In this document: one piece after another, positions 45,607 to 54,975 of the stretch
How the letters are laid out: every line of letters starts with the position of its first letter
How positions within the stretch are numbered: the stretch's first letter is position 1
Assembly: GCA_963842795.1 (NCBI GenBank)
Contig: CAWJHV010000039.1
Coordinates: 1-64,000 of the forward strand
DNA from: WHSW01 sp963842795
Lineage (GTDB): Bacteria > Actinomycetota > Thermoleophilia > Solirubrobacterales > 70-9
DNA: 64,000 nucleotides
Direction: 5' to 3'
Notes under the pieces: generated by a model
Database searches by the model: none
The model's input: only the letters and a program-made list of their open reading frames with translations
What the model was told of the DNA's origin: nothing
Position numbers and translations under genes: made by a program

Positions 45607-46368
45607 TCAGTTGCGCTCCCAGATCAGCCGCAGCCCGGTGAGCGTCAGCAGGTCGTCGACCTCGTCGATCGTCTCGCAGAAGGGGACGATCGCATGGGCG
45701 AGCCCGCCCGTCGCGATCAGGGCCGGCTCCCCGCCGAGCTCGGCCTGGATCCGCCGAGCGATTCCGTCGATCAGCCCGGCGAAGCCGAAGATCACCCCCG
45801 ACTGGATCGCCCCCCGGGTCGACTTGCCGATCGCCGCCTCGGGCTCGGCGAGCTCGATCCGGGGGATTCGCGCGCCGCGCTCGGTGAGCGCCGAGAGTGA
45901 GATCTCTATCCCCGGGGCGATCGACCCTCCGAGGTACTCGCCCCCGGCCGAGACGACGTCGAAGTTGATCCCGGTGCCGAAGTCGACGACCACGCAGGCG
46001 CCGCCAATCCGGTCGTAGGCGGCGACCGCGTTGACGAGCCGGTCGGCGCCGACCTCGTACGGGTTGTCGATCCGGATCGCCATCCCGGTCTTCACGCCGG
46101 GGCCGACGAGCAGACACGGGGCGCCGAAGTAGCGGCTCGCCATCGCCTCGTACTGGCCGCCCAGCGGCGGCACGACCGAGGAGACGGCGAGTGCCTCGAA
46201 CTCCTCGATCTCGACCCCGGTCAGCGCCAGCAGCCCGGCGATCCGCTCGGCGATCTCGTCGCCCGTGGCACCGGCGACGGTCCGGAAGCGCCAGTGCTCG
46301 GTGAGCTCGTCGCCCCGGAACGCCCCCAGGTGGGTCTGCGTGTTGCCGACGTCGATCGCGAGCAGCAT
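45607..46368 (-). CDS. coaX: Type III pantothenate kinase
   Basis: First enzyme of CoA synthesis, 253 residues. ATG at 46368 gives MLLAIDVGNTQTHLGAFRGD, the ASKHA-fold phosphate loop. Others are LAVSSVVPPLGGQYEAMASR, RIDNPYEVGADRLVNAVAAY (pantothenate/potassium site), CVVVDFGTGINFDVVSAGGE with YLGGSIAPGIEISLSALTER, and LIATGGLAHAIVPFCETIDE. Type III enzymes are not feedback-inhibited by CoA. The open frame extends upstream opposite the GST gene but without homology. It directly precedes dusB. Confidence 0.95.
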   Translation of the reverse strand: MLLAIDVGNTQTHLGAFRGDELTEHWRFRTVAGATGDEIAERIAGLLALTGVEIEEFEALAVSSVVPPLGGQYEAMASRYFGAPCLLVGPGVKTGMAIRIDNPYEVGADRLVNAVAAYDRIGGACVVVDFGTGINFDVVSAGGEYLGGSIAPGIEISLSALTERGARIPRIELAEPEAAIGKSTRGAIQSGVIFGFAGLIDGIARRIQAELGGEPALIATGGLAHAIVPFCETIDEVDDLLTLTGLRLIWERN

Positions 46369-46380
46369 GGGGCAAAGGAT

Positions 46381-47154
46381 ATGTTTCGGCTCGTGGAGGC
46401 CAAGCTCTACGTGATCCCGGCGTCGCACCCGTCCCGGACCGTGCAGATGATGCTCGACCTCAAGGGGATCGTCTACAAGCGCGTCGACCTGATGCCGGTG
46501 ATCGCGAAGGGCGCCCTCCGGGCCGCCGGGTTCCCCGGGGTCACCGTGCCGGCCCTGAAGCTCGACGGCCGCAAGGTCCAGGGCTCGCGCGAGATCGCGC
46601 GCGAGCTCGACCGCGTCCGGCCCGAGCCACCGCTGCTGCCCGCCGACCCCACCCGCCGGGCCGCCGTCGAGCAGGCGGAGGCCTGGGGCGACGAGGTACT
46701 TCAGCCCGTCGCCCGCCGGATCCTCTGGAACGCGCTCCGGCGCGATCGCGCCCCGCTCGTCTCCTATTCCGAGGGCGCCCGGCTCGGGGTCCCGATCGGC
46801 CTCGCGGTGAAGACCGGCCAGCCGCTGGTGGCGCTCTCCGCGCGCTTCAACGGGGCGACCGACGAGAACGTTCGCGCCGACCTCGCGGCCCTGCCCGGAA
46901 TCCTGCGGCGCATCGACGACTGGATCGCCGAGGGCGTCCTCGGCGGCGAGCAGCTCAACGCCGCCGACCTGCAGATCGCGACCAGCATCCGGCTGATGAT
47001 GACGCTCCAGGACCTCCGTGAAGAGCTCGCAGCGCGCCCCGCCGGAGCACTGGCGATGCGAGTCGCGCCGGACTACCCGGGGGACGCCCCGCCGATCCTG
47101 CCGCCCGCGTGGCTGGAGCCGCTCCGGGCCGGGGCGGCGACGCAAACCGCCTAG
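46381..47154 (+). CDS. Glutathione S-transferase-fold protein
   Basis: A 257-residue protein with a thioredoxin-like N-terminal domain (EAKLYVIPASHPSRTVQMML, then KRVDLMPVIAKGALRAAGFP) ending in the cis-Pro motif GVTVPALKLDGRKVQGSREI, and an all-helical C-terminal domain (RRAAVEQAEAWGDEVLQPVA, then GVLGGEQLNAADLQIATSIR). The C-terminal NAADLQIA matches the GST N-capping box. ATG at 46381 has AAAGGA four bases upstream. Actinobacteria generally lack glutathione, so another thiol or a non-catalytic role is possible. It is divergent from coaX. Confidence 0.8.
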   Translation: MFRLVEAKLYVIPASHPSRTVQMMLDLKGIVYKRVDLMPVIAKGALRAAGFPGVTVPALKLDGRKVQGSREIARELDRVRPEPPLLPADPTRRAAVEQAEAWGDEVLQPVARRILWNALRRDRAPLVSYSEGARLGVPIGLAVKTGQPLVALSARFNGATDENVRADLAALPGILRRIDDWIAEGVLGGEQLNAADLQIATSIRLMMTLQDLREELAARPAGALAMRVAPDYPGDAPPILPPAWLEPLRAGAATQTA

Positions 47155-47161
47155 GCAGTGA

Positions 47162-47187
47162 GGGGGGCGGGTTCGGGCGCGCTGGGG
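47162..47187 (+). other. G-quadruplex-type run
   Basis: Four G-runs (6, 3, 3 and 4 Gs) are spaced by loops of 1, 3 and 6 bases, which fits the canonical G-quadruplex pattern. It lies right after the GST stop and four bases before the hairpin at 47191. Confidence 0.55.
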
Positions 47188-47190
47188 AGT

Positions 47191-47237
47191 TCGAGTGAGC
47201 GATTTTGGCCGGTATAGGACCCAAATCGCTCACTCGA
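47191..47237. terminator. Long hairpin between convergent GST and folK genes
   Basis: TCGAGTGAGCGATTT (47191-47205) pairs perfectly with AAATCGCTCACTCGA (47223-47237). After one T/C mismatch two more GC pairs close an 11-base inner part. There is no U-tract. The placement between two gene ends suggests two-way termination or 3' end protection. Confidence 0.65.
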
Positions 47238-47250
47238 TTCGCTGGGCCCC

Positions 47251-47760
47251 TCAGAGCGGGCCCAGCTTCTCTGCGCGCTCCCCCTCACCCAGCCTCGTAA
47301 GCGCCTCGCTCAGCGGAGTTCCATCGGGAAGCGCGAGCTCCGGATCGAGCTCCAGCAGCGGCTCGAGCACGAACCGGCGGCTGGTCACCTCCGGGTGCGG
47401 CAGCGTCAGCCGCTCCGTCTCGAGCTCCAGGTCCCCCATCAGCAGCAGGTCGACGTCGAGCGGCCGGGGGCCGTGCCTGGGGCCGCCGAACATCCTCCCC
47501 TGCTCGACCTCGATCGCCTTGCAGGTGTCGAGCAGCGGCTCGGGCTCCAGCGCGGTCGAGATCCGCACGGCGGCGTTGAGGAAGTCGGGCTGCTCGAGCA
47601 GCTCGCCCACCGGCTCGGTCTCATACACGGAGGAGACCGCCTCGACCTCGACCGCGTGCTCGCCGAGCAGCCGGACCGCGGCGCGCAGGTGGGCGCGCCG
47701 GTCGCCGACGTTGGAGCCGAGGCCGAGGTAGCCCCGCCGCGTCCGCTCCCCGGCGCTCAA
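47251..47760 (-). CDS. folK: 6-hydroxymethyl-7,8-dihydropterin pyrophosphokinase
   Basis: Folate-pathway kinase of 169 residues that pyrophosphorylates the pterin for FolP. The start is TTG at 47760, overlapping the folB stop (TTGA): MSAGERTRRGYLGLGSNVGD. Pterin/ATP motifs are AVSSVYETEPVGELLEQPDF, LNAAVRISTALEPEPLLDTC and the metal-binding GPRPLDVDLLLMGDLELETE, then LTLPHPEVTSRRFVLEPLLE. Last gene of the folP-folB-folK unit. The hairpin at 47191 follows. Confidence 0.95.
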   Translation of the reverse strand: MSAGERTRRGYLGLGSNVGDRRAHLRAAVRLLGEHAVEVEAVSSVYETEPVGELLEQPDFLNAAVRISTALEPEPLLDTCKAIEVEQGRMFGGPRHGPRPLDVDLLLMGDLELETERLTLPHPEVTSRRFVLEPLLELDPELALPDGTPLSEALTRLGEGERAEKLGPL

Positions 47761-48185
47761 CCGGTTCCCTCTGGCTCATCCTCCTCGTCGAGGTCGGTCG
47801 GCGCCCGGTCGCGAACCACCTCGACCCCGACCTCCTCGATCGCAACCGGGATCGGAGGCTCGGGCTTCGCCGCGCGCACCCGGACCGAGTCGGATCCGAA
47901 GCGCTCCATCAGCCGCTCGCCGATCACCCCGGCGAGGCGCTCGAGGGTCCGGTAGCTGCGCTCGGTCGCGGCGAGCACCACGATGTCCGCGACGACGGAG
48001 TAGTCGATCGTGTCCTCGAGCCGGTCGGTGAGCACCGCGTCGCAGTCCGGGACGTCGAAGGAGACGTCGATCACCAGGCGCTGGCCGACCTCGCGCTCGG
48101 CGTCGGTGACCCCGTGGTGGGTGTAGATCGAGAGCCCGCGAAGCTCGACCTGGACCGTCGACTCGTGCTCGGGGTGCGCCTCCAC
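47757..48185 (-). CDS. folB: Dihydroneopterin aldolase
   Basis: A 142-residue folate-pathway aldolase. The tunnelling-fold motifs are VELRGLSIYTHHGVTDAERE, VGQRLVIDVSFDVPDCDAVL (with the catalytic Glu of the E-x-x-x-GQ motif), DTIDYSVVADIVVLAATERS and YRTLERLAGVIGERLMERFG with RVRAAKPEPPIP. GTG at 48185 is the start. The last 20 residues are an acidic tail not usual for the family. It overlaps folK by four bases and follows folP after 48 bases. Confidence 0.95.
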   Translation of the reverse strand: MEAHPEHESTVQVELRGLSIYTHHGVTDAEREVGQRLVIDVSFDVPDCDAVLTDRLEDTIDYSVVADIVVLAATERSYRTLERLAGVIGERLMERFGSDSVRVRAAKPEPPIPVAIEEVGVEVVRDRAPTDLDEEDEPEGTG

Positions 48186-48233
48186 GCGCGCAAAGTATCG
48201 GAGATCAGCGGCCCGCCCGCGACCGCAGCCGGG

Positions 48234-49079
48234 TCAGGCGGTGGCGCCCGCGCGCCAGTCCCGGCGCCCGAGGATCACCGCCGCCGCGTCGAGCGCCTGG
48301 CGGAGCTCGGCGACGTCGTGGACCCTGAACACGTCGGCGCCCGCGGCCAGCGCGAGCACGTTCGAGGCCACGCTGCCTCCGACCCGCTCGCCCACCTCGC
48401 GGCCGGTGAGCGTCCCGAGGAAGCGCTTGCGCGAGGTCCCGATCACGATCGGCCGCCCGAGCCGGCGGAGCTCGCCGAGCCGGCGCAGGAGCTCCAGGTT
48501 GTGCTCCACCGTCTTGCCGAAGCCGATCCCCGGGTCGACCCAGATCCGCTCCTCGTCGACCCCGGCGCCGATCGCCGCCTCGATCCGCTCGGCGAGGAAC
48601 GCGCGCACGTCCTCGACGACGTCGTCGTAGCGCGGGTCCTCCTGCATCGTCCGCGGCGTGCCCTGCATGTGCATGAGGACGACCGTGCACCCGCGCTGCG
48701 CGCAGAGGCCGGCGAGCTCGGGATCGCCGCGGAACGCGGTCACGTCGTTGACGATCTCCGCGCCGGCGTCGAGCGCCGCCGCCGCGACGCTCGCCTTCGA
48801 GGTGTCGATCGAGACCCCCGCGCCCGGCCCGCCGGGACCGGCGAGCGCCGCGACCACGGGGACCACCCGCTCGCGCTCGTCGATGGCGCTCACCGCCTCG
48901 GCGCCGGGACGGGTGCTCTCGCCGCCGACGTCGAGCAGGTCCGCCCCGGCCGCGGCGAGCTCGCGGCCGTGGACGATCGCCAGCTCCGGGTCGAGGTAGA
49001 GCCCGCCGTCGGAGAACGAGTCGGGGGTCACGTTGACGACCCCCATCAGCCGCGGCCGCGCCCCGCGGTCGGCGCTCAT
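48234..49079 (-). CDS. folP: Dihydropteroate synthase
   Basis: A 281-residue TIM-barrel enzyme joining the pterin with p-aminobenzoate; the sulfonamide target. ATG at 49079. Signatures are MGVVNVTPDSFSDGGLYLDP, LLDVGGESTRPGAEAVSAID, GVSIDTSKASVAAAALDAGA with IVNDVTAFRGDPELAGLCA, VVLMHMQGTPRTMQEDPRYD, WVDPGIGFGKTVEHNLELLR and VIGTSRKRFLGTLTG. All catalytic loops are present. It begins the folate unit, downstream of the S8 protease gene (23-base gap). Confidence 0.96.
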   Translation of the reverse strand: MSADRGARPRLMGVVNVTPDSFSDGGLYLDPELAIVHGRELAAAGADLLDVGGESTRPGAEAVSAIDERERVVPVVAALAGPGGPGAGVSIDTSKASVAAAALDAGAEIVNDVTAFRGDPELAGLCAQRGCTVVLMHMQGTPRTMQEDPRYDDVVEDVRAFLAERIEAAIGAGVDEERIWVDPGIGFGKTVEHNLELLRRLGELRRLGRPIVIGTSRKRFLGTLTGREVGERVGGSVASNVLALAAGADVFRVHDVAELRQALDAAAVILGRRDWRAGATA

Positions 49080-49102
49080 CTCACCCACTCGGCCGGAGGT
49101 CC

Positions 49103-51340
49103 TCAGTTCCGGTACGAGAGCGCCGCATACGCCCACGCCAGGCAGTCCGGATCGGCACCTCCGAACGGCTGCACGACCGTTCGCGATGTCGTTCCCGCCG
49201 GCAGCAGCGACGGGCTGAGCACGATGCGTCTGTCGTCCCAGAAGTCCCCGTCGGCACCCGCCCATGGGTTCGCGGCCGTGATGGGCGAACCGTCGAACCG
49301 CATCGGCGGCTCGGTGAAGGACTGGCCGTCGGCCATCCCTACGTTCAGCGTCGGATTCCCGACCACTGCGCTCGGCACGTTCAGCCCGGTGAACTTGTGG
49401 TTGGCTGCCGATGAGGGGAATCCGCCGCCGCGAGCGGTCAGCGCGCCGACGTTCACGACGGTGCGGTGCGTACGCGTCCCGCCCGGATCGCGCCAGACGA
49501 CCACGAGCGAGGCGCCCTCGCCGTCGATGGCACCGGCCCCGACCCCGGAGACGGTGTAGGTGCCGTTGCCCGGCACGTCGGCCACCGGCAGCTTGGCCTC
49601 GTAGGTACGCACGGGACTGGTCACGCCGCCCACGTTCCAGCACGGGTCCGGCCCGCCACCGACGAGCCTGCCAACCGCCGTCGCGCCCTCGAAGACGACC
49701 CGGCTGTCGGGGCCGCCGATCGTCATCCACACCAGGTGCGCCCCGACCACCTGCCCGCCGGCCGGGATGCCGCTGATCACGAGGTTGCGGGCGCCGCCGG
49801 GGCCGCCGTCGCGGCGCGCGAAGCCCGCCCCGTCCGAGACGACGCCGCCGACGCCGGTGCGCGTGTATGCGGTGCGTGCCCGCAGGCCGGTCTGCTTGAG
49901 CTCGGCCGCGGTCGAGAAGACGCGGATGCGGGCGCGCGTGATGTCCGGGTTGGCGGCCGTGTCGGTCACCTGCAAGCCGGTGCCGTCGAGGGTGGCCTCG
50001 ACGGTCCCCACGCTCGCGGTCGGGACCGACTGTTTGGCGACCGCCCACGCGCCGGCGACATGCGGGGTTGCCATCGAGGTGCCGTTGAAATTGGCGAACC
50101 CTCCGCCCGGCACCGAGGAGTTGATGTTCACGCCGGGGGCGAAGAGGTCGACCACCGCGGACGAGTTCGAGAACCCCGCCACCGCGTCCGTGTCGTCGGT
50201 CGCCCCGACCGTGATCGCGGTCGAGATGCAGCCCGGCGCGCTGACGGCGTTGCCGAACCCGTCGTTGCCCGAGGCGATCGCCGTCGCCGTCCCGACCGAG
50301 ATCAGGTTGTCCACCGCGGGCTTGCGGCTGTCGGTGTCGCAGGTACTGGTGAACGAGCCGCCGCCGATGCTGATGTTGACCGACGAGATGTCGAAGGTGT
50401 TGCGCAGTGCGAACACCCGCTCCAGGCCCTTCAGCTGGTCGGAGGTGAAGCTGAGCGCGCACGGATCCTCGCCCGTGCCGCAGTTCGGCGCCCCGGTGAA
50501 ACGCGAGAAGACCTGGATCGCGATCAGGTCCGCGCCCGGCGCGACGCCGTCGAACGAGGTGCCGTCGCCGGCCGCGATCCCGGCGACGTGCGTGCCGTGC
50601 CGGCACGCGACCGGAGCGTACGTGCACGGGACGCCCGAGCCGACGGCCGTGCTGCTCGTGCCCCCGCCCGGGCAGTTGCCGTTGGCCGAATAGCAGGCCT
50701 CGGACACCACCTTGCCGGCCAGGAACGGGTGCGCCTTGTCGACGCCGGTGTCGAGGATCGCGATCGTCTGGCCGTTGCCGTTCCGGCCGACCGCCCTGGC
50801 CTCCGTCGCCTCGACGATCCTCGTCGACTCGGCGAGCGTCGCGGGCTCGGCGACGTCACGCTGAAGCGTCGCCGCGAGCCCCGAGGCCTCGAGCCGGTCC
50901 AGCGCGTTCGCCGAGAGCACCAGCGCGATGTACGGCACGGTCTCGTAGGTGTGCACCACCTGGACCCCGTTGCCTCCGAGAGCCCCGCGGATCTCGGCGG
51001 TCGCCTCGTCGATCCCCGAGAGCTGCTCGGCGCGCGCGTCCCTCGAGAGCAGCCCCTGCGGGGTGAACCGCAGCTGCAGCCCGACGATCACCTTGACCTC
51101 GCCCTTGCGCTCGGCGATCGCGGCGAGCTTGTCGAACTCGCTCGCCGAGGCGCGGACGCCCGTGCGGTCGACCGTGCCGAGCTGGTCCGCGGCAGCGGCG
51201 GACGCGGATCCAGCGGCCGCACCGCCCCCGGAGCCGCTGCTCGAGGACGCTCCGGCCAGCGCCGCGAGAAAGCCTGCGGCGCACACGGCGAACGCGAAGA
51301 GGACAGTGGTACGCGAACGGCGGCGACGGACGAGTTGCAT
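49103..51340 (-). CDS. Secreted subtilisin-like (S8) serine protease
   Basis: A 745-residue extracellular protease. ATG at 51340 follows GGGAGGATCG. The signal peptide is RRRRSRTTVLFAFAVCAAGF, then a Ser/Gly/Ala-rich linker and an I9-type inhibitor prodomain (VKVIVGLQLRFTPQGLLSRD, VVHTYETVPYIALVLSANAL). The catalytic residues are Asp in IAILDTGVDKAHPF, His in CRHGTHVAGIAAGDGTSFDG and Ser in FNGTSMATPHVAGAWAVAKQ. Eight Cys in the catalytic domain suggest disulfides. The last 250 residues form beta domains (GVVSDGAGFARRDGGPGGAR, VVVWRDPGGTRTHRTVVNVG). It interrupts the ftsH-folP part of the housekeeping order and is intact, unlike the first subtilase. Confidence 0.93.
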   Translation of the reverse strand: MQLVRRRRSRTTVLFAFAVCAAGFLAALAGASSSSGSGGGAAAGSASAAAADQLGTVDRTGVRASASEFDKLAAIAERKGEVKVIVGLQLRFTPQGLLSRDARAEQLSGIDEATAEIRGALGGNGVQVVHTYETVPYIALVLSANALDRLEASGLAATLQRDVAEPATLAESTRIVEATEARAVGRNGNGQTIAILDTGVDKAHPFLAGKVVSEACYSANGNCPGGGTSSTAVGSGVPCTYAPVACRHGTHVAGIAAGDGTSFDGVAPGADLIAIQVFSRFTGAPNCGTGEDPCALSFTSDQLKGLERVFALRNTFDISSVNISIGGGSFTSTCDTDSRKPAVDNLISVGTATAIASGNDGFGNAVSAPGCISTAITVGATDDTDAVAGFSNSSAVVDLFAPGVNINSSVPGGGFANFNGTSMATPHVAGAWAVAKQSVPTASVGTVEATLDGTGLQVTDTAANPDITRARIRVFSTAAELKQTGLRARTAYTRTGVGGVVSDGAGFARRDGGPGGARNLVISGIPAGGQVVGAHLVWMTIGGPDSRVVFEGATAVGRLVGGGPDPCWNVGGVTSPVRTYEAKLPVADVPGNGTYTVSGVGAGAIDGEGASLVVVWRDPGGTRTHRTVVNVGALTARGGGFPSSAANHKFTGLNVPSAVVGNPTLNVGMADGQSFTEPPMRFDGSPITAANPWAGADGDFWDDRRIVLSPSLLPAGTTSRTVVQPFGGADPDCLAWAYAALSYRN

Positions 51341-51437
51341 CGATCCTCCCGGGTGGCGTGAGCCCAAACCTAACCCGTGCCAGGGGGTGATGCAACCTCA
51401 CTGTGTGTGTAAAGCGAGGCTCGCGAGCCCGGAACTC

Positions 51438-51791
51438 TTAGGCGCTCTGGCAGCGCCGCCGCGAGACCCCGTAGTCGAGATCGCCGGTGAAGTGATCGAG
51501 CTTGATCACGATCTGGCGCACGCAGACGAAGCCGACACCCTGGCGAGCGCCGACGACGGCGATCTTGCCGACCGCCTTGTGGCGACTCACGCGATGGAGC
51601 TTCCGGACGAAGGAGTCCCGGCAGCCGGTGGTGTTGTGGCAGTCCCGCTTCGCGATCTGCTTCGCGAAGTTGGTGGCCGTGCGCCGGTCGAGGTTGTTCG
51701 CGGACGCGATGCTCGCGAACCCCAGAGAGGCAATGGCGGCGATCGCCGCTACGAGCCCGATGCGCCGGGCTCCCCCTGTTCGATTGATCAT
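51438..51791 (-). CDS. Small secreted cysteine-containing protein
   Basis: A 117-residue exported protein of unknown function. The signal peptide is RRIGLVAAIAAIASLGFASI, ending ASA before NNLDRRTATNF. The mature part is basic and has four Cys (KRDCHNTTGCRDSF, VGFVCVRQIVIKLD, SRRRCQSA), which could form two disulfides. AAAGGA lies nine bases before the ATG. A single small secreted domain of this type beside secreted proteases could be an inhibitor, an effector or a structural protein; nothing in the sequence decides it. Confidence 0.7.
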   Translation of the reverse strand: MINRTGGARRIGLVAAIAAIASLGFASIASANNLDRRTATNFAKQIAKRDCHNTTGCRDSFVRKLHRVSRHKAVGKIAVVGARQGVGFVCVRQIVIKLDHFTGDLDYGVSRRRCQSA

Positions 51792-51896
51792 CTGAGCGGT
51801 TCCTTTCGGACGGGAACGTACGTAGCAGGCGCAATCTAACCCGCTCGCGGGTCGGGTTGCGTGCGCTTCGTCTCGCTCGGCGAAGAAGAGGGAAGC

Positions 51897-53870
<1,974 letters not shown>

Positions 53871-53942
53871 GCAATAGGGGTTCGGGAACCCGCTCGGCTT
53901 GGATCAGCGTACCAGGGGCAATCCGGCGCTTTGCGAGGCGAT

Positions 53943-54470
53943 TTACTGCTGCAACGCCGCGACATACCGCAGGTTGCGGTACCGCTGTCCATGATCGAGC
54001 CCGTAGCCGATCGCGAACCGGTTCGGGATCTCGAACCCGACGTAGCGGATCGGCAGGTCGACGCGCCGCCTTTCGGGCTTGGTCAGCAGCGCGCAAACCT
54101 CGAGCGAGCTGGGGTTTCTCGCCCGCAGGTTCTTCAGCAGGTAGTGCAGGGTGAGCCCCGAATCGACGATGTCCTCGACCAGGAGCGCATCGCGGCCCTC
54201 GATCGAGGCGTCGAGGTCCTTGAGGATTCGCACGACCCCGGAGGAGTCGGTTGCCGAGCCGTAGCTCGAAACCGCCATGAAGTCGACCTCGCAGGGAACC
54301 TCGAGCTCGCGCATCAGATCGGCGATGAACAGGATCGCGCCCTTGAGGACCCCGATCATCACCAGGTCGCGGTCCGCGTAGTCGCGGCTGATCTGGGCCC
54401 CGAGCTCGGCCACTCGCCGCTGCAGGTCATCGGCCTCCACCAACGTCTCGCCGATCGCGGGGTCCTTCAC
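53943..54470 (-). CDS. hpt: Hypoxanthine(-guanine) phosphoribosyltransferase
   Basis: Purine-salvage enzyme of 175 residues. GTG at 54470 (MKDPAIGETLVEADDLQRRV) gives the family length; the frame is open further upstream only through non-conserved sequence. Motifs are LVMIGVLKGAILFIADLMRE, DFMAVSSYGSATDSSGVV, the PRPP loop ALLVEDIVDSGLTLHYLLKN, and RYVGFEIPNRFAIGYGLDHG at the purine end. It precedes ftsH by about 70 bases. In this group tilS normally abuts hpt, but here 505 non-coding bases separate them. Confidence 0.95.
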   Translation of the reverse strand: MKDPAIGETLVEADDLQRRVAELGAQISRDYADRDLVMIGVLKGAILFIADLMRELEVPCEVDFMAVSSYGSATDSSGVVRILKDLDASIEGRDALLVEDIVDSGLTLHYLLKNLRARNPSSLEVCALLTKPERRRVDLPIRYVGFEIPNRFAIGYGLDHGQRYRNLRYVAALQQ

Positions 54471-54549
54471 CGGCGAGAGCCTAAAGAACAACGGCTCGGG
54501 GGCCTGCGCCCGGGGCTCGAGGCGAGCTCCGCGGGCGCGGGGCGGGTCT

Positions 54550-54566
54550 GGCTGGGTAGGGGTGGG
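54550..54566 (+). repeat. G-run motif, inverted pair, left copy
   Basis: GGCTGGGTAGGGGTGGG; the exact reverse complement lies at 54905-54921, and a variant with one more G at 41336-41352. Confidence 0.85.
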
Positions 54567-54626
54567 CGGTGCGCCTTGCGTTGCGTTTGGCGCGGATTCG
54601 GTGCGCCCGGGCCGACGGCCGGCGTT

Positions 54627-54669
54627 CTGTGGCAATCGAGTACCGACTCTCGGAACTGGATTGCCACAG
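54627..54669. other. Hairpin, 10-bp perfect outer stem
   Basis: CTGTGGCAAT (54627-54636) pairs with ATTGCCACAG (54660-54669). The 23 inner bases can form short alternative stems such as CCGA/TCGG or GAGT/ACTC. No U-tract. Confidence 0.6.
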
Positions 54670-54676
54670 TTCGCGA

Positions 54677-54707
54677 GCGCGAGCGGGTGCGACGCACCGA
54701 CTCGCGC
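54677..54707. other. Tiered hairpin with GAC loop
   Basis: GCGCGAG (54677-54683) pairs with CTCGCGC (54701-54707); after a 2x2 internal loop GGTGC (54686-54690) pairs with GCACC (54694-54698) around GAC. Confidence 0.6.
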
Positions 54708-54767
54708 GTTGGGCGCGGCCCGCATCGCAAAGCGCGCGGGACCAGGCACTAACGCCCGAGCCTAGGA

Positions 54768-54816
54768 GCCGAGTCGCACGTTTGCCGTCCACAGGGCGGT
54801 GAATGTGCAACTCGGC
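54768..54816. other. Tiered hairpin with ACA loop
   Basis: Outer arms 54768-54779 and 54805-54816 pair at 11 of 12 positions. A 5x5 internal loop follows, then CCGTCC (54785-54790) pairs with GGGCGG (54794-54799, one G-T) around ACA. Confidence 0.6.
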
Positions 54817-54904
54817 GCCAACCTCGGGCTACTCCGCCGATCCCGTAGCGCTCGCGTCACACGCGCACGCGGATCGCGGCACGAACGCCCGCGCGCCACA
54901 CACT

Positions 54905-54921
54905 CCCACCCCTACCCAGCC
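54905..54921 (-). repeat. G-run motif, inverted pair, right copy
   Basis: Exact reverse complement of 54550-54566. The two copies bracket the three hairpins of the island. Confidence 0.85.
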
Positions 54922-54975
54922 AAGCAACGGCCCCGAGCCCTCGCCCACCGCCCTCGGAGGGCCAGGGGCCGGCGG

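Larger units (their letters stand above)
54471..54975. other. Structured intergenic island between tilS and hpt
   Basis: About 505 bases without a convincing gene. It holds a 17-base G-rich motif at 54550-54566 and its exact reverse complement at 54905-54921. Between them lie three hairpins: 54627-54669, 54677-54707 and 54768-54816. The G-rich motif plus upstream GGG (54544-54566) fits a G-quadruplex on the plus strand, and the mirror copy does so in part on the minus strand. Short open frames here have no codon character. Confidence 0.7.
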
